Positions 6,560 to 13,820 of a stretch of DNA of 13,820 nt are shown here, in pieces. The notes beneath the pieces were generated by a model that saw only the letters and a list, made by a program, of their open reading frames with translations, was not told the DNA's origin and did not search any database. Numbering within the stretch: the stretch's first letter is position 1; every line of letters begins with the position of its first letter. This DNA is from Amoeboradix gromovi (Eukaryota > Sanchytriomycota > Sanchytriomycetes > Sanchytriales > Sanchytriaceae), in contig JADGIF010000226.1 of assembly GCA_018985225.1 (NCBI GenBank), positions 1-13,820 on the forward strand, given 5' to 3'. Position numbers and translations under genes: made by a program.

Positions 6560-9500
6560 TTAAAATGCTGCGTTTTTATTAAAATCAGCTTTTTTGATAC
6601 TTTTACGGGCCGCAATGACGGTGGACCTTACTGAATTCCTCGCACCCTCATCATCATCAGAACTTTTTCTCTTTTCTAAGATATCTCGAGTTCCCCGTCT
6701 TATATCCTTGGCTACAAAAAGCACACTTGAAACAATACAAGCAGTAGTTATTCCAATAACAATAACCGTCAACCCCTCTATTCTAGTAGACGGCCTAGGA
6801 GTTGTTAAAAATAATATGCCGCAGCCAATAGTCAGCACACTGCATATTTGACAGAAAATATCTGCCAAAGTGTGATCCTTTTCGTTGTAGGGTTTAAAAT
6901 ATATAAGAAATCCTATGTATGTAAATAATGCCAACTGTATTATAACAGCTTGAGTAGCTATTTGGTCTTCAGCCTGCCCTGATTGTGTTGAAATAAAGTT
7001 TTGCACCATCAAAATAACAAACTTCATCATTATCTGAGCCACAATTATAAATTGAGTATCTCTTTTGAAAATGCTAACATCAGTTCTCAATATTAAATGT
7101 AATTTCTCCTTTATCTTATTGGCTAGGGCGCTCTGAACTTTGGTCTGGTACATTAGCACATACAAAGTCGAGAAATATAGCGGGATGCCCACAACGTAAA
7201 AAATCACAGCCATTAAAAAATAAGGCAAATTATACAAATGAAGCCCAGTGTTGCACTCAAATGTAGGAGATTTAGTCATTACAGTTTGATCACCGAACTG
7301 ATAGCAATTGAAATATCCTAATGCCCATGATGTCAAACTAACATACATCAACTGCAAAAGAATATGAAAGCCCCTTAATCCGTTGGACAAGTTACTTTCA
7401 ATTTTACTTATTTCAAACCGTGGCAATACGATCGGCTTTTTGTGTAGCAAGCCTCTTAGGTACAGATATGGATAGTTAAATGGAGGTGCCAGAATTATAG
7501 ACACCATTATTAATGCTATTAGTATTGTAGGTGGTAATAAAAACATGAATTCACCCTTTGAAAAATAATTAATCGCTGGATTGACACATTCTGGAGCTGC
7601 TAATTCGATATTAAAACTGAATATGCTAAATATTTCAAACATATCCATCACTTTATCGCTCCAATTCATGAATAAACTCTTGAAAATATACAATATTTGA
7701 AAGTAATTGATTGCTATACTTATTGCGGCAAAATATCTGCCATACTTTAACATTATATATAAAACAAATACAAAGATCATAATAACGGCAACCGCAATCA
7801 ATGCAATAGCAGCTGCTGACATTTTTGGACATAGGCCACAAATGTTACCACCAGTTCTGTAATGCTGTAAGGAACATGAACCACACCTATTTCCTTCGTA
7901 TCCGTCGTTACATATTTGACTGCCAGTACATGCATCTGATGGTATGCAAGCAGCATATTGATACTGGCCGTTACTAACCAGCTCGTAGTATCCTTTTTGT
8001 CCTATGGGTACTTGTAAACCAGTGGATGAGCATAAAGCACCTACAGGACAGTTGGCACAGAGTGGTATTTTATTTCTTTTGTTTAGACTTCCAAACACGT
8101 TCGGATATGTCCCGTTTTGACAGTCCAATGTTGTTGCTATGGTAAATAGAGCAATAGAATCCCATTTAAGTACATCCTTGAATGAAACGTTCAGCATTAA
8201 TGGAAAGTCTCCAGTTTTGAACAAATAGTTGTTGTCTTGATCATCAAATATCCATCTTACGAGTCCCTGCTCAAAATCAATCGTTTCAACGTTGTTTATT
8301 ATCGCAAACTCTCCAATTGTAGTGTTGAATCCGTCTTCTAATCCTTCATAAGTTGCCGTCCCTAAAACTTTGTTTAATATTTTAAACGTTGCATTTATTT
8401 TGTAGCTACTATTTGGAGTATTGCTCGGAGAGTTATTGGTGGTAAGTTGACCGTTCGAGGTACTACTCGTGTATGTATTTACTAAATATTCGTAGTCTAC
8501 CAAGCTGTACTTAACATAGTCAGATAATTTAAATGAAAATTCATAGTTCCCGTTGCTATTGCTTATGCTAGAAGATATGCTTTGGCCCCCTATAATTGGT
8601 GTTCTCCTTATGTTCAGTACTATCAGTCCTGGTATTACTATATTTGAGCTTGTCCATTTGTATGCTATTGTGAGTTTGTTAGCCAGTTTATTACGGGGAA
8701 GTTGTACTATGACATCCTCGTTTACAAGTCCGTTAGTCTTTACAAAAGCACCATGCAAGCTATTGTCATTGTTAATTGACCATTCCCCGTCACTGATTCC
8801 GTTGCTGTTCAGCTTGAATGTTACCACCTGAGTGCCATTCTGCAAGTTGTTGTTCATCCAAGTACTAAACTCTGTAAAAGGCACGACAACAGGAACATCA
8901 TAATCAAATGGTCCTATAGATATAGCCGCTGATATTTGGTTTGCGTTGATGTTGAATCCTGGTGCCACTGAAGCTACAATCAAAGTATTGGTCCAGATTA
9001 CCGGTATTAAAGCAACACTATTAATTCTTATCATATACCTTGTACAGTTGGATGCAGAGAGTACACCCATGTTGGAACCTACTACTTTTATGTTTAAATT
9101 TGGAGTATAGAGTGAATCAACATCAAGGTATGCCTTTTGAATAACTGGTGGATTTCCTGCAGTAAAAGTGTAGTTATACTGCTGTTTGCAATTGTAACTG
9201 GTTATATTGTTATATAGAGTGTAGTTTGCGGTATTGTTCAGGAATTCAGCGGGTATAGCAAAAGTGTCATAAGCGCCGGAAGTTGTAAAACAGTTGTTAA
9301 TTGTAGCATGGCTCTCTATATTAGCGTATGAAGAGAACAGTTTACTATACTGCCCATCGATTCGTAATACGTTTGGATTAACAAACGAAATATCGTCTGC
9401 ATTTACGACTACATTCGACAGCGTAGTATTCAAGTAATTATCTGTGCCAGCACTAAAAGAATAATTTAGCGAGAATAAACAAAGGTCGGACACACCGGTT

Positions 9501-12388
9501 ACTAACAACTGAAATCGAGACCAGATATTTGAAACATCTGGAAATGATAGATAGAGATCTCTAGTGGCATCGTATGATATGCTATTTGTATTAAGAATGC
9601 CGCATGTGTCGGAAGTCAACGTAGCTGATAAATTCATTGCAGCCGATCCAAAAGTCACTTTAAAGTAATCACTAAAAGGTAGAGCCAAGGTTCTGTTACC
9701 AAACAATGTTGCTATTTTTCCGTCACTATAAGTCTGGAGCATGGAACTGACATTTTCTATGCTATAAACGCCATTTCCGTACAAGCTTGTAGTATTGAAT
9801 GTCATCAATGGACAGTATTTTGATTGAATACGAAATTGAATATCAAACGACCTAGTGCAAGGACTGTACTCCAGTGGGTTAGATATATAAATCATGTTAT
9901 TAATAAAGTTTGAGTTGTTCAAGGTAACAATTGAATTTGAGTATGGAAAAGTAGTGCCTTGAAGGGATACTTGAACTTCAAATGACCTTGACATATAATT
10001 ACTAAGAAGTGATGCTGTGCTAACTAGAGGTGCCAGTGCGAGCTGATCAGAAGAAGATGACAAGTTGATCTCTGGGTTGAAGCTAGAGTCGATATAGTTT
10101 GGACCGCTGGCCTTTAGAGGATCATCTAGATTAGATTTGAACTTGCAGGTGCCATATGTACCCTGTATAGTAGGCTGAAAATAGAATAGAGTGTTATTGA
10201 AGACAGACGGCAACTCAAACATCATCTTACCGTCAAATAATGAATTAATAAGGTTGACGCTGATAGATTGAGTAGCAGGACAGCCAGAAAGTTGAATTGT
10301 GGCAGAAAGAGTGTCAACTTGAATCGGAAACGAGTTGTCCAAAAGGTTTAAAAATGAAGAAGTGAAATTTAAAGTAAATTTTGCGTTGCTATAATAGACA
10401 GATTCTAACCAGTTTGTCACGAAATACTCCGAAGATCCGGCGTTGAACGTTATTCTTGTGGTAAAGTCACACGCAGAGTACGACGCAGAGCTGAAAACAG
10501 AAATATCAAGAGAGTAGAAGGTAGCAACATCATATGATCTCTCGTCAACAGGTATTTCTAATGTAGAAGCACTAAGATTGATTATGGAGGCTGTGAAATT
10601 TGATAATAAATCAGGCCCACAGCGTTTACCACTAAGAGAGAATGAAATGTTTAGTCCCCTGTCTATATAATCAGACAGAGCAGACTTGAATGGTAGCGGC
10701 ATTGGAATCACCATCAGGTTACCGGATTTAAATGTGATCTGCTTGAAAACAGTAGCAGACAAGGCAGTATCACGGTATGCAGTAGAAGAGCCAATATTTC
10801 TGGTAGTGTTTAGAGCGTCGTTACATAAAGTACCATTCAAATAGGCAATTAAATTGTAATCAGAGTTAAACTGCTGAAAATTGGACTTTTCAATTTGGAA
10901 ATATAGAACTGTCCCACTTTGTACCCCAACTGAAGACTGGGATTTGCAGACATTTGACACATACAGAGTTGAGTTTATGATGGTGGTTGGGCTATAGATG
11001 TTTTTGCCTTGAGATAACAAATCAGAAATGTCTATGGCGTAATGAGTTGCATTTACGAAGTCGTTATACTTTACGAGAGGAGCGACTGATGTTAGGAAAT
11101 CATTTGAATTCGGGATAAAACTGTAGGCTTTGCTGAATGCAATGATAGCATTAGCATTGTTGGAGTACTTCATTCCAGTAATCTTCGCTCCTGTGAAATT
11201 GAACTGAAAATTAGGTCGTGGTACCAAATTTGATTGCGCACTGTCCCGGAATAAAGTTAACGCAGTGTTATTTGAGCAATATTTATGGATGCTTGAGGAT
11301 GAAACTTGAAAATAATTACTAAATTCATACTGTGATGGTGTGAAGCCGTCGTATGTAATGCTGAAACCTCGGTTTTGATTAGTTATGACTAAATTTGAGT
11401 TATTCCAATATGCGCTAATTGCCAGACTTCCTGACCCTTTTGTTGTGGTATAGTACGGAGTAGAGATATCATTATCTAAATAAACATTTATTGCTTTGCC
11501 ACCGGTATTTCCTACATCAAAAATAGTGTTTTTGAAATAATATCGAGTATACGCGCTATCAGTGTATCCTACGACAATGAAACTTGAAGTAAATAATTTA
11601 AAATTGTATTTGACTGCTTTATCACCGGAAATATAAAGAAACGTGTTGTCAGAAGGCACAGACATATTGAAGTCAAAAGTGGGAAATTCTCCTCGAGAAC
11701 TAACATCTGTGATTATATACGACGACTTAACGGATTGGGAAGATGTTGTGATTCCAGAAAAATCAGTGTAAATAGTTGTAGCATTAGTGGAAACAAGATA
11801 TGTGTTTCCGGAAATAGTTTTAAGATATAGAAATTGGTTATCCGCTACAACGGTAGATAAATAAAAATTACTTGCTGTGCCAACCTTATTAATATATAAC
11901 TGACCGCTATCTCCAATATTGGAAAGATAAATAATATAAATGTCATTAGAACTCATTCTTACCTCTACGTTTAAGTTATTATTAGTTATGGACGCCTTAA
12001 TGCTCGATAAAGCATGTGACACATCGCCCCACAAAGAAAGTTTCTGTAGCTGAACGGGGTTATCGCAGTTGTCTGTAACATCATGAATTGTGATACTAAA
12101 CGTAGTTCCAGGATTCCACTGAATTTTGTACACCTTCTTTAATGCTTCGTAGTAGGCATACGAAGTAGTAGTTTGGAAATATCCTCCGCAAATTTGCCAG
12201 GGAGCGGAGGCCGTGTTTGGATAATACATGTTGCTACCGTCTCTCGTCAAAGCATAATAAGTAGTATTCAAGTCAATTACGTATCCTTTGCTTCCGCTGT
12301 TAATGCTTTCTGGTACTATAGGCATACCTAGTCTGTCTGGAATAGGGGTAAGGAAAACAGCGGTGTAAACAAACTGGTAAAAGAGCAT
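6560..12388 (-). CDS. giant receptor-like surface protein: beta-rich ectodomain, Cys-rich EGF/GCC2-like neck, ~9 TM segments
   Basis: An uninterrupted 1,942-residue frame starts at its first ATG (12388-12386) after an in-frame TGA. Residues 1-20 (MLFYQFVYTAVFLTPIP...) look like a signal peptide. Residues to about 1440 are Ser/Thr/Asn-rich with dozens of NxS/T sequons and regularly spaced cysteines, typical of a glycosylated beta-sandwich ectodomain. Cysteine-anchored units recur near 640 (CDFTTRITFNAG), 748 (CKFKSNL), 844, 970 (CLFSLNYSFSAG) and 1067 (CKQQYNYTFTAG), suggesting modules of about 95-125 residues. Residues 1444-1521 form a Cys-rich neck (CANCPVGALC ... CNDGYEGNRCGSC ... CGLCP) like the ephrin-receptor-like/GCC2-GCC3 and EGF repeats of protist surface proteins. 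About nine membrane spans follow (about 1524-1896), including YFKPYNEKDH after the seventh, then a short basic, Ser-rich tail (RKSSDDDE, ARKSIKK). Adhesion, sensing or cell-wall monitoring is inferred. No exact family is assigned. Confidence 0.75.
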   Translation of the reverse strand: MLFYQFVYTAVFLTPIPDRLGMPIVPESINSGSKGYVIDLNTTYYALTRDGSNMYYPNTASAPWQICGGYFQTTTSYAYYEALKKVYKIQWNPGTTFSITIHDVTDNCDNPVQLQKLSLWGDVSHALSSIKASITNNNLNVEVRMSSNDIYIIYLSNIGDSGQLYINKVGTASNFYLSTVVADNQFLYLKTISGNTYLVSTNATTIYTDFSGITTSSQSVKSSYIITDVSSRGEFPTFDFNMSVPSDNTFLYISGDKAVKYNFKLFTSSFIVVGYTDSAYTRYYFKNTIFDVGNTGGKAINVYLDNDISTPYYTTTKGSGSLAISAYWNNSNLVITNQNRGFSITYDGFTPSQYEFSNYFQVSSSSIHKYCSNNTALTLFRDSAQSNLVPRPNFQFNFTGAKITGMKYSNNANAIIAFSKAYSFIPNSNDFLTSVAPLVKYNDFVNATHYAIDISDLLSQGKNIYSPTTIINSTLYVSNVCKSQSSVGVQSGTVLYFQIEKSNFQQFNSDYNLIAYLNGTLCNDALNTTRNIGSSTAYRDTALSATVFKQITFKSGNLMVIPMPLPFKSALSDYIDRGLNISFSLSGKRCGPDLLSNFTASIINLSASTLEIPVDERSYDVATFYSLDISVFSSASYSACDFTTRITFNAGSSEYFVTNWLESVYYSNAKFTLNFTSSFLNLLDNSFPIQVDTLSATIQLSGCPATQSISVNLINSLFDGKMMFELPSVFNNTLFYFQPTIQGTYGTCKFKSNLDDPLKASGPNYIDSSFNPEINLSSSSDQLALAPLVSTASLLSNYMSRSFEVQVSLQGTTFPYSNSIVTLNNSNFINNMIYISNPLEYSPCTRSFDIQFRIQSKYCPLMTFNTTSLYGNGVYSIENVSSMLQTYSDGKIATLFGNRTLALPFSDYFKVTFGSAAMNLSATLTSDTCGILNTNSISYDATRDLYLSFPDVSNIWSRFQLLVTGVSDLCLFSLNYSFSAGTDNYLNTTLSNVVVNADDISFVNPNVLRIDGQYSKLFSSYANIESHATINNCFTTSGAYDTFAIPAEFLNNTANYTLYNNITSYNCKQQYNYTFTAGNPPVIQKAYLDVDSLYTPNLNIKVVGSNMGVLSASNCTRYMIRINSVALIPVIWTNTLIVASVAPGFNINANQISAAISIGPFDYDVPVVVPFTEFSTWMNNNLQNGTQVVTFKLNSNGISDGEWSINNDNSLHGAFVKTNGLVNEDVIVQLPRNKLANKLTIAYKWTSSNIVIPGLIVLNIRRTPIIGGQSISSSISNSNGNYEFSFKLSDYVKYSLVDYEYLVNTYTSSTSNGQLTTNNSPSNTPNSSYKINATFKILNKVLGTATYEGLEDGFNTTIGEFAIINNVETIDFEQGLVRWIFDDQDNNYLFKTGDFPLMLNVSFKDVLKWDSIALFTIATTLDCQNGTYPNVFGSLNKRNKIPLCANCPVGALCSSTGLQVPIGQKGYYELVSNGQYQYAACIPSDACTGSQICNDGYEGNRCGSCSLQHYRTGGNICGLCPKMSAAAIALIAVAVIMIFVFVLYIMLKYGRYFAAISIAINYFQILYIFKSLFMNWSDKVMDMFEIFSIFSFNIELAAPECVNPAINYFSKGEFMFLLPPTILIALIMVSIILAPPFNYPYLYLRGLLHKKPIVLPRFEISKIESNLSNGLRGFHILLQLMYVSLTSWALGYFNCYQFGDQTVMTKSPTFECNTGLHLYNLPYFLMAVIFYVVGIPLYFSTLYVLMYQTKVQSALANKIKEKLHLILRTDVSIFKRDTQFIIVAQIMMKFVILMVQNFISTQSGQAEDQIATQAVIIQLALFTYIGFLIYFKPYNEKDHTLADIFCQICSVLTIGCGILFLTTPRPSTRIEGLTVIVIGITTACIVSSVLFVAKDIRRGTRDILEKRKSSDDDEGARNSVRSTVIAARKSIKKADFNKNAAF

Positions 12389-12410
12389 TCTCAAATCGAA
12401 TAATGACCTA

Positions 12411-12424
12411 TGAGACGTGTCTCA
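12411..12424. repeat. small inverted repeat upstream of the giant gene
   Basis: TGAGAC-GT-GTCTCA is a perfect 6-base inverted repeat with a 2-base spacer. It lies 23 bases before the ATG of the giant surface-protein gene, in the 79-base gap after the MAT2B-like gene. It could be a transcription-factor site; there is no further support. Confidence 0.4.
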
Positions 12425-12467
12425 TTTACAAGTTGGAATCACATCATGCGCTGTTAAATAATAAACC

Positions 12468-13355
12468 TTATTTATTCATAGCATTCAACTTCTTTGTCCA
12501 ATATTGTTCAAAATCGATTTGCTTTGCTCTGATATCATATCCCACGAATTCTGACAAATCCGAGGTGTCTAGTTCAACATCGAATGGTCTAACAGCTTCA
12601 CCGACCTGTTTGTTTATCGGATTTAAGTGATCATAGCTAGCATTCATGGCTTTGGCCATAATCTTGCACATTTCGTATTTGGTGAAACATTTCGGTCCAC
12701 AAAAATGATAAATCGCCTTAGGTAGCTTATTCTTATGCAGTTGGGCGTAAAAAGCTACTAGCATGTCCGCGACATCCAACACATTTGCTGGAAATCTCTT
12801 GCAGTAATTATCAACATCTCTTTTTGATTTATCCATAACATGACCAACCAAGGAGTCAATTGCTCCATCATTCACCTTTGTCAAGTGTCCATATAAAACG
12901 GGTACACGGATTATAATACCTTTTTTATAACCTAAAACACAATTTTCAGCTATCACTTTAGACTTGCCATAATCACTTAAAGGATTAGTCAAATCAGTTG
13001 GAAAGTACGGAGGTTGTTTACCGTCAAAAACGTAGTCAGTTGAAATAAATATTAAAGGAATGTCATTATTTATACACGCCTGTAACAGATATTTAGTAGT
13101 TCCTTCTGTTACTTGCTTCGCTTTACTTATGTCACTTTTAAATGCATCAGGCTGTCTTTCAGCAACCAAGTGAATCACAGAATGAAAACTGTGCGTGATA
13201 AACAAGCCATCAATTTGCAGTTTATCAGTTAGATCAATTTTAAACAAATCTGGATTGGAACTGTTGTGACATGTTCCTAACACCAGGTAATGTGCCTTGA
13301 GCTGTTTATAGACTGCGCTTCCCAAAAGACCTGTTGCACCAGTAACAAGAATCAT
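12468..13355 (-). CDS. MAT2B-like protein (methionine adenosyltransferase regulatory subunit; RmlD-like SDR fold)
   Basis: 295 residues run from ATG 13355-13353 to TAA; a TTG two codons upstream was not chosen. The N-terminus MILVTGATGLLG has the Rossmann G6xxG9xxG12 nucleotide-binding motif. FISTDYVFDG (104-112) and the short-chain dehydrogenase pair Y129-x3-K133 (YGKSK) follow. RVPVLYG (150-156), RFPANVLDVAD (188-198) and FTKYEM (224-229) match the pattern I know from MAT2B more closely than bacterial dTDP-4-dehydrorhamnose reductase RmlD, which shares the fold. The length fits the family (about 290-335). MAT2B binds NADP and tunes the catalytic MAT subunit that makes S-adenosylmethionine. 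It is a cytosolic/nuclear protein with no signal peptide or membrane span. An RmlD-type sugar nucleotide reductase remains possible. Confidence 0.75.
   Translation of the reverse strand: MILVTGATGLLGSAVYKQLKAHYLVLGTCHNSSNPDLFKIDLTDKLQIDGLFITHSFHSVIHLVAERQPDAFKSDISKAKQVTEGTTKYLLQACINNDIPLIFISTDYVFDGKQPPYFPTDLTNPLSDYGKSKVIAENCVLGYKKGIIIRVPVLYGHLTKVNDGAIDSLVGHVMDKSKRDVDNYCKRFPANVLDVADMLVAFYAQLHKNKLPKAIYHFCGPKCFTKYEMCKIMAKAMNASYDHLNPINKQVGEAVRPFDVELDTSDLSEFVGYDIRAKQIDFEQYWTKKLNAMNK
12471..12476 (-). terminator. polyadenylation signal inside the last codons of the MAT2B-like gene
   Basis: The final codons ATG AAT AAA TAA contain AATAAA, so the hexamer overlaps the coding end. No other AATAAA follows before the next gene starts 80 bases away. 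Confidence 0.35.
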
Positions 13356-13529
13356 TTTCAAGTTTTACCCCGACAAGCAAGAAAGATTCCACAATTTTTA
13401 TATAGAAATGTGATATAAGAGATTACTCATATCCATTGAGCCTTATATTGCAAAAATCGTTTGTAGTTTAAACTGTTGAAGAATTAAGATGTCAATTATT
13501 TTCCTCTGGACTTAAAGAGAATGCTTCAT

Positions 13530-13710
13530 CGCTCCGAAGACTATAAGGAGACAGCCGTACGGCATGGACGGGGAGAGATGCCTGCTCACCACATTGTGGT
13601 CTTTGACGCGGTTCACGCACTTAACACATATGCGCAGGTCTAACTTTGAAGATTTAGAATGTCAAATGATTTGGCATTCTAAATCTTCAGCCGTTGGCGT
13701 GAAAGTGAAA
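13530..13710. ncRNA. candidate structured RNA or hairpin-rich element
   Basis: Within 180 bases there are GCCGTACGGC (13554-13563, perfect palindrome), ACCACA-T-TGTGGT (13588-13600), CCTGC/GCAGG (13581-13585 with 13634-13638, enclosing the former), TTCACGC/GCGTGAA (13612-13618 with 13697-13703) and the large palindrome at 13647-13689. Nested pairing of this kind fits a structured non-coding RNA, but a decayed DNA transposon would also fit. I could match it to no tRNA, snRNA, SRP or RNase P pattern. The strand is undetermined. Confidence 0.25.
13647..13689. repeat. 43-base near-perfect palindrome
   Basis: The arms TGAAGATTTAGAATG and CATTCTAAATCTTCA are exact reverse complements over 15 bases. 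Between them, CAAAT-G-ATTTG continues the symmetry, with a single T/G position (a wobble pair in RNA) between the two blocks. The whole is thus a 21-position hairpin around a central G at 13668. Such length is far beyond chance. Confidence 0.9.
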
Positions 13711-13769
13711 AAGACAAAAAATAAACTCTCAATATCATAGGACTTCTTTTTATTGGTACTGGTATTTTG

Positions 13770-13820
13770 TCACCATTCAACACTTTGCAGATCTACGACT
13801 TGGAGCAATTTTTTCGCATC
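13770..13820 (-). CDS. possible 3' end of a gene running in from the right edge
   Basis: On the minus strand the window begins with 16 open codons (DAKKLLQVVDLQSVEW) ending in TGA at 13772-13770. The composition is protein-like and the orientation matches the other genes. The stretch is too short to identify, and chance cannot be excluded. No AATAAA hexamer follows closely, though CAATAAAAAG-type sequence does lie within 20 bases. Confidence 0.3.
   Translation of the reverse strand, partial: DAKKLLQVVDLQSVEW

Larger units (their letters stand above)
13356..13820. other. 465-base gap upstream of the MAT2B-like gene
   Basis: No long open frame on either strand. The first part (13356-13520) is ordinary AT-rich DNA and probably holds the MAT2B-like promoter. 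The second part (13525-13710) is visibly richer in G and C and carries several inverted repeats listed separately. A possible gene end lies at the right edge. Confidence 0.5.

Noticed and set aside
8553-8831. Plus-strand 92-codon frame inside the giant gene
   Set aside because: Antisense to an uninterrupted 1,942-codon gene, with no motif of its own.
12388-12394. TTG starts two to eight codons upstream of the first ATG in three genes
   Set aside because: The context is eukaryotic and each gene has an in-frame ATG a few codons later, which I used instead (12388, 13355, 6408).
13541-13570. U3 snoRNA 5' end (AAGACTATA)
   Set aside because: Only nine bases match; the following box A and the C/D boxes expected of U3 are not found.
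13600-13625. tRNA T-arm / B box (GGTTCACGCAC)
   Set aside because: No 5-bp T stem, acceptor stem or anticodon arm can be drawn around it.

Overview
The window looks like nuclear DNA from a small, AT-rich, gene-dense and intron-poor eukaryote, most likely one with a flagellum, such as an early-diverging zoosporic fungus, a relative of Rozella or aphelids, or another flagellated protist. The reasons are four. A CCDC146/MBO2-type axonemal coiled-coil protein is present. Very long single-exon genes are separated by gaps of only about 50-150 bases. An AATAAA-type 3'-end signal sits on or just after every stop codon. The membrane proteins are of kinds common in fungi and protists. TAA, TAG and TGA are all used as stops, so the standard code applies. 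The taxon is an inference.

Layout: from about 2.2 to 13.36 kb, four intact genes all lie on the minus strand, head to tail. In transcription order they are a MAT2B-like NAD(P)-binding subunit (13355-12468), a giant cell-surface receptor-like multipass protein of about 1,942 residues (12388-6560), a TRP-like/FLC-type multipass membrane protein (6408-4864), and a CCDC146/MBO2-like coiled-coil protein (4812-2194). At the right edge, 13770-13820 may be the last codons of a fifth minus-strand gene. The 465-base gap at the right holds a striking 43-base near-perfect palindrome and several smaller inverted repeats.

The left 2.2 kb is different: it is a gene graveyard. A plus-strand coding region (1-1478) is still recognisable by long open stretches and a normal 3' end, but it is broken by several stops and frame changes. 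I could not identify it. Between it and the CCDC146-like gene, on the minus strand (about 2016-1654), lies the most interesting item: a decayed C-terminal fragment of a Fanzor/TnpB-family RNA-guided nuclease. It keeps the SFTSQTC..CG zinc ribbon, the glutamate just before it and the DRDHMAARN RuvC-III motif, but has two internal stops and no N-terminal half.

The genes do not form one pathway. The two membrane proteins lie next to each other and both carry a TM-PY/HY-[ND]E motif, so a shared ancestry or shared site of action at the cell surface is possible but unproven. The other genes are housekeeping (methionine cycle) or motility-related.
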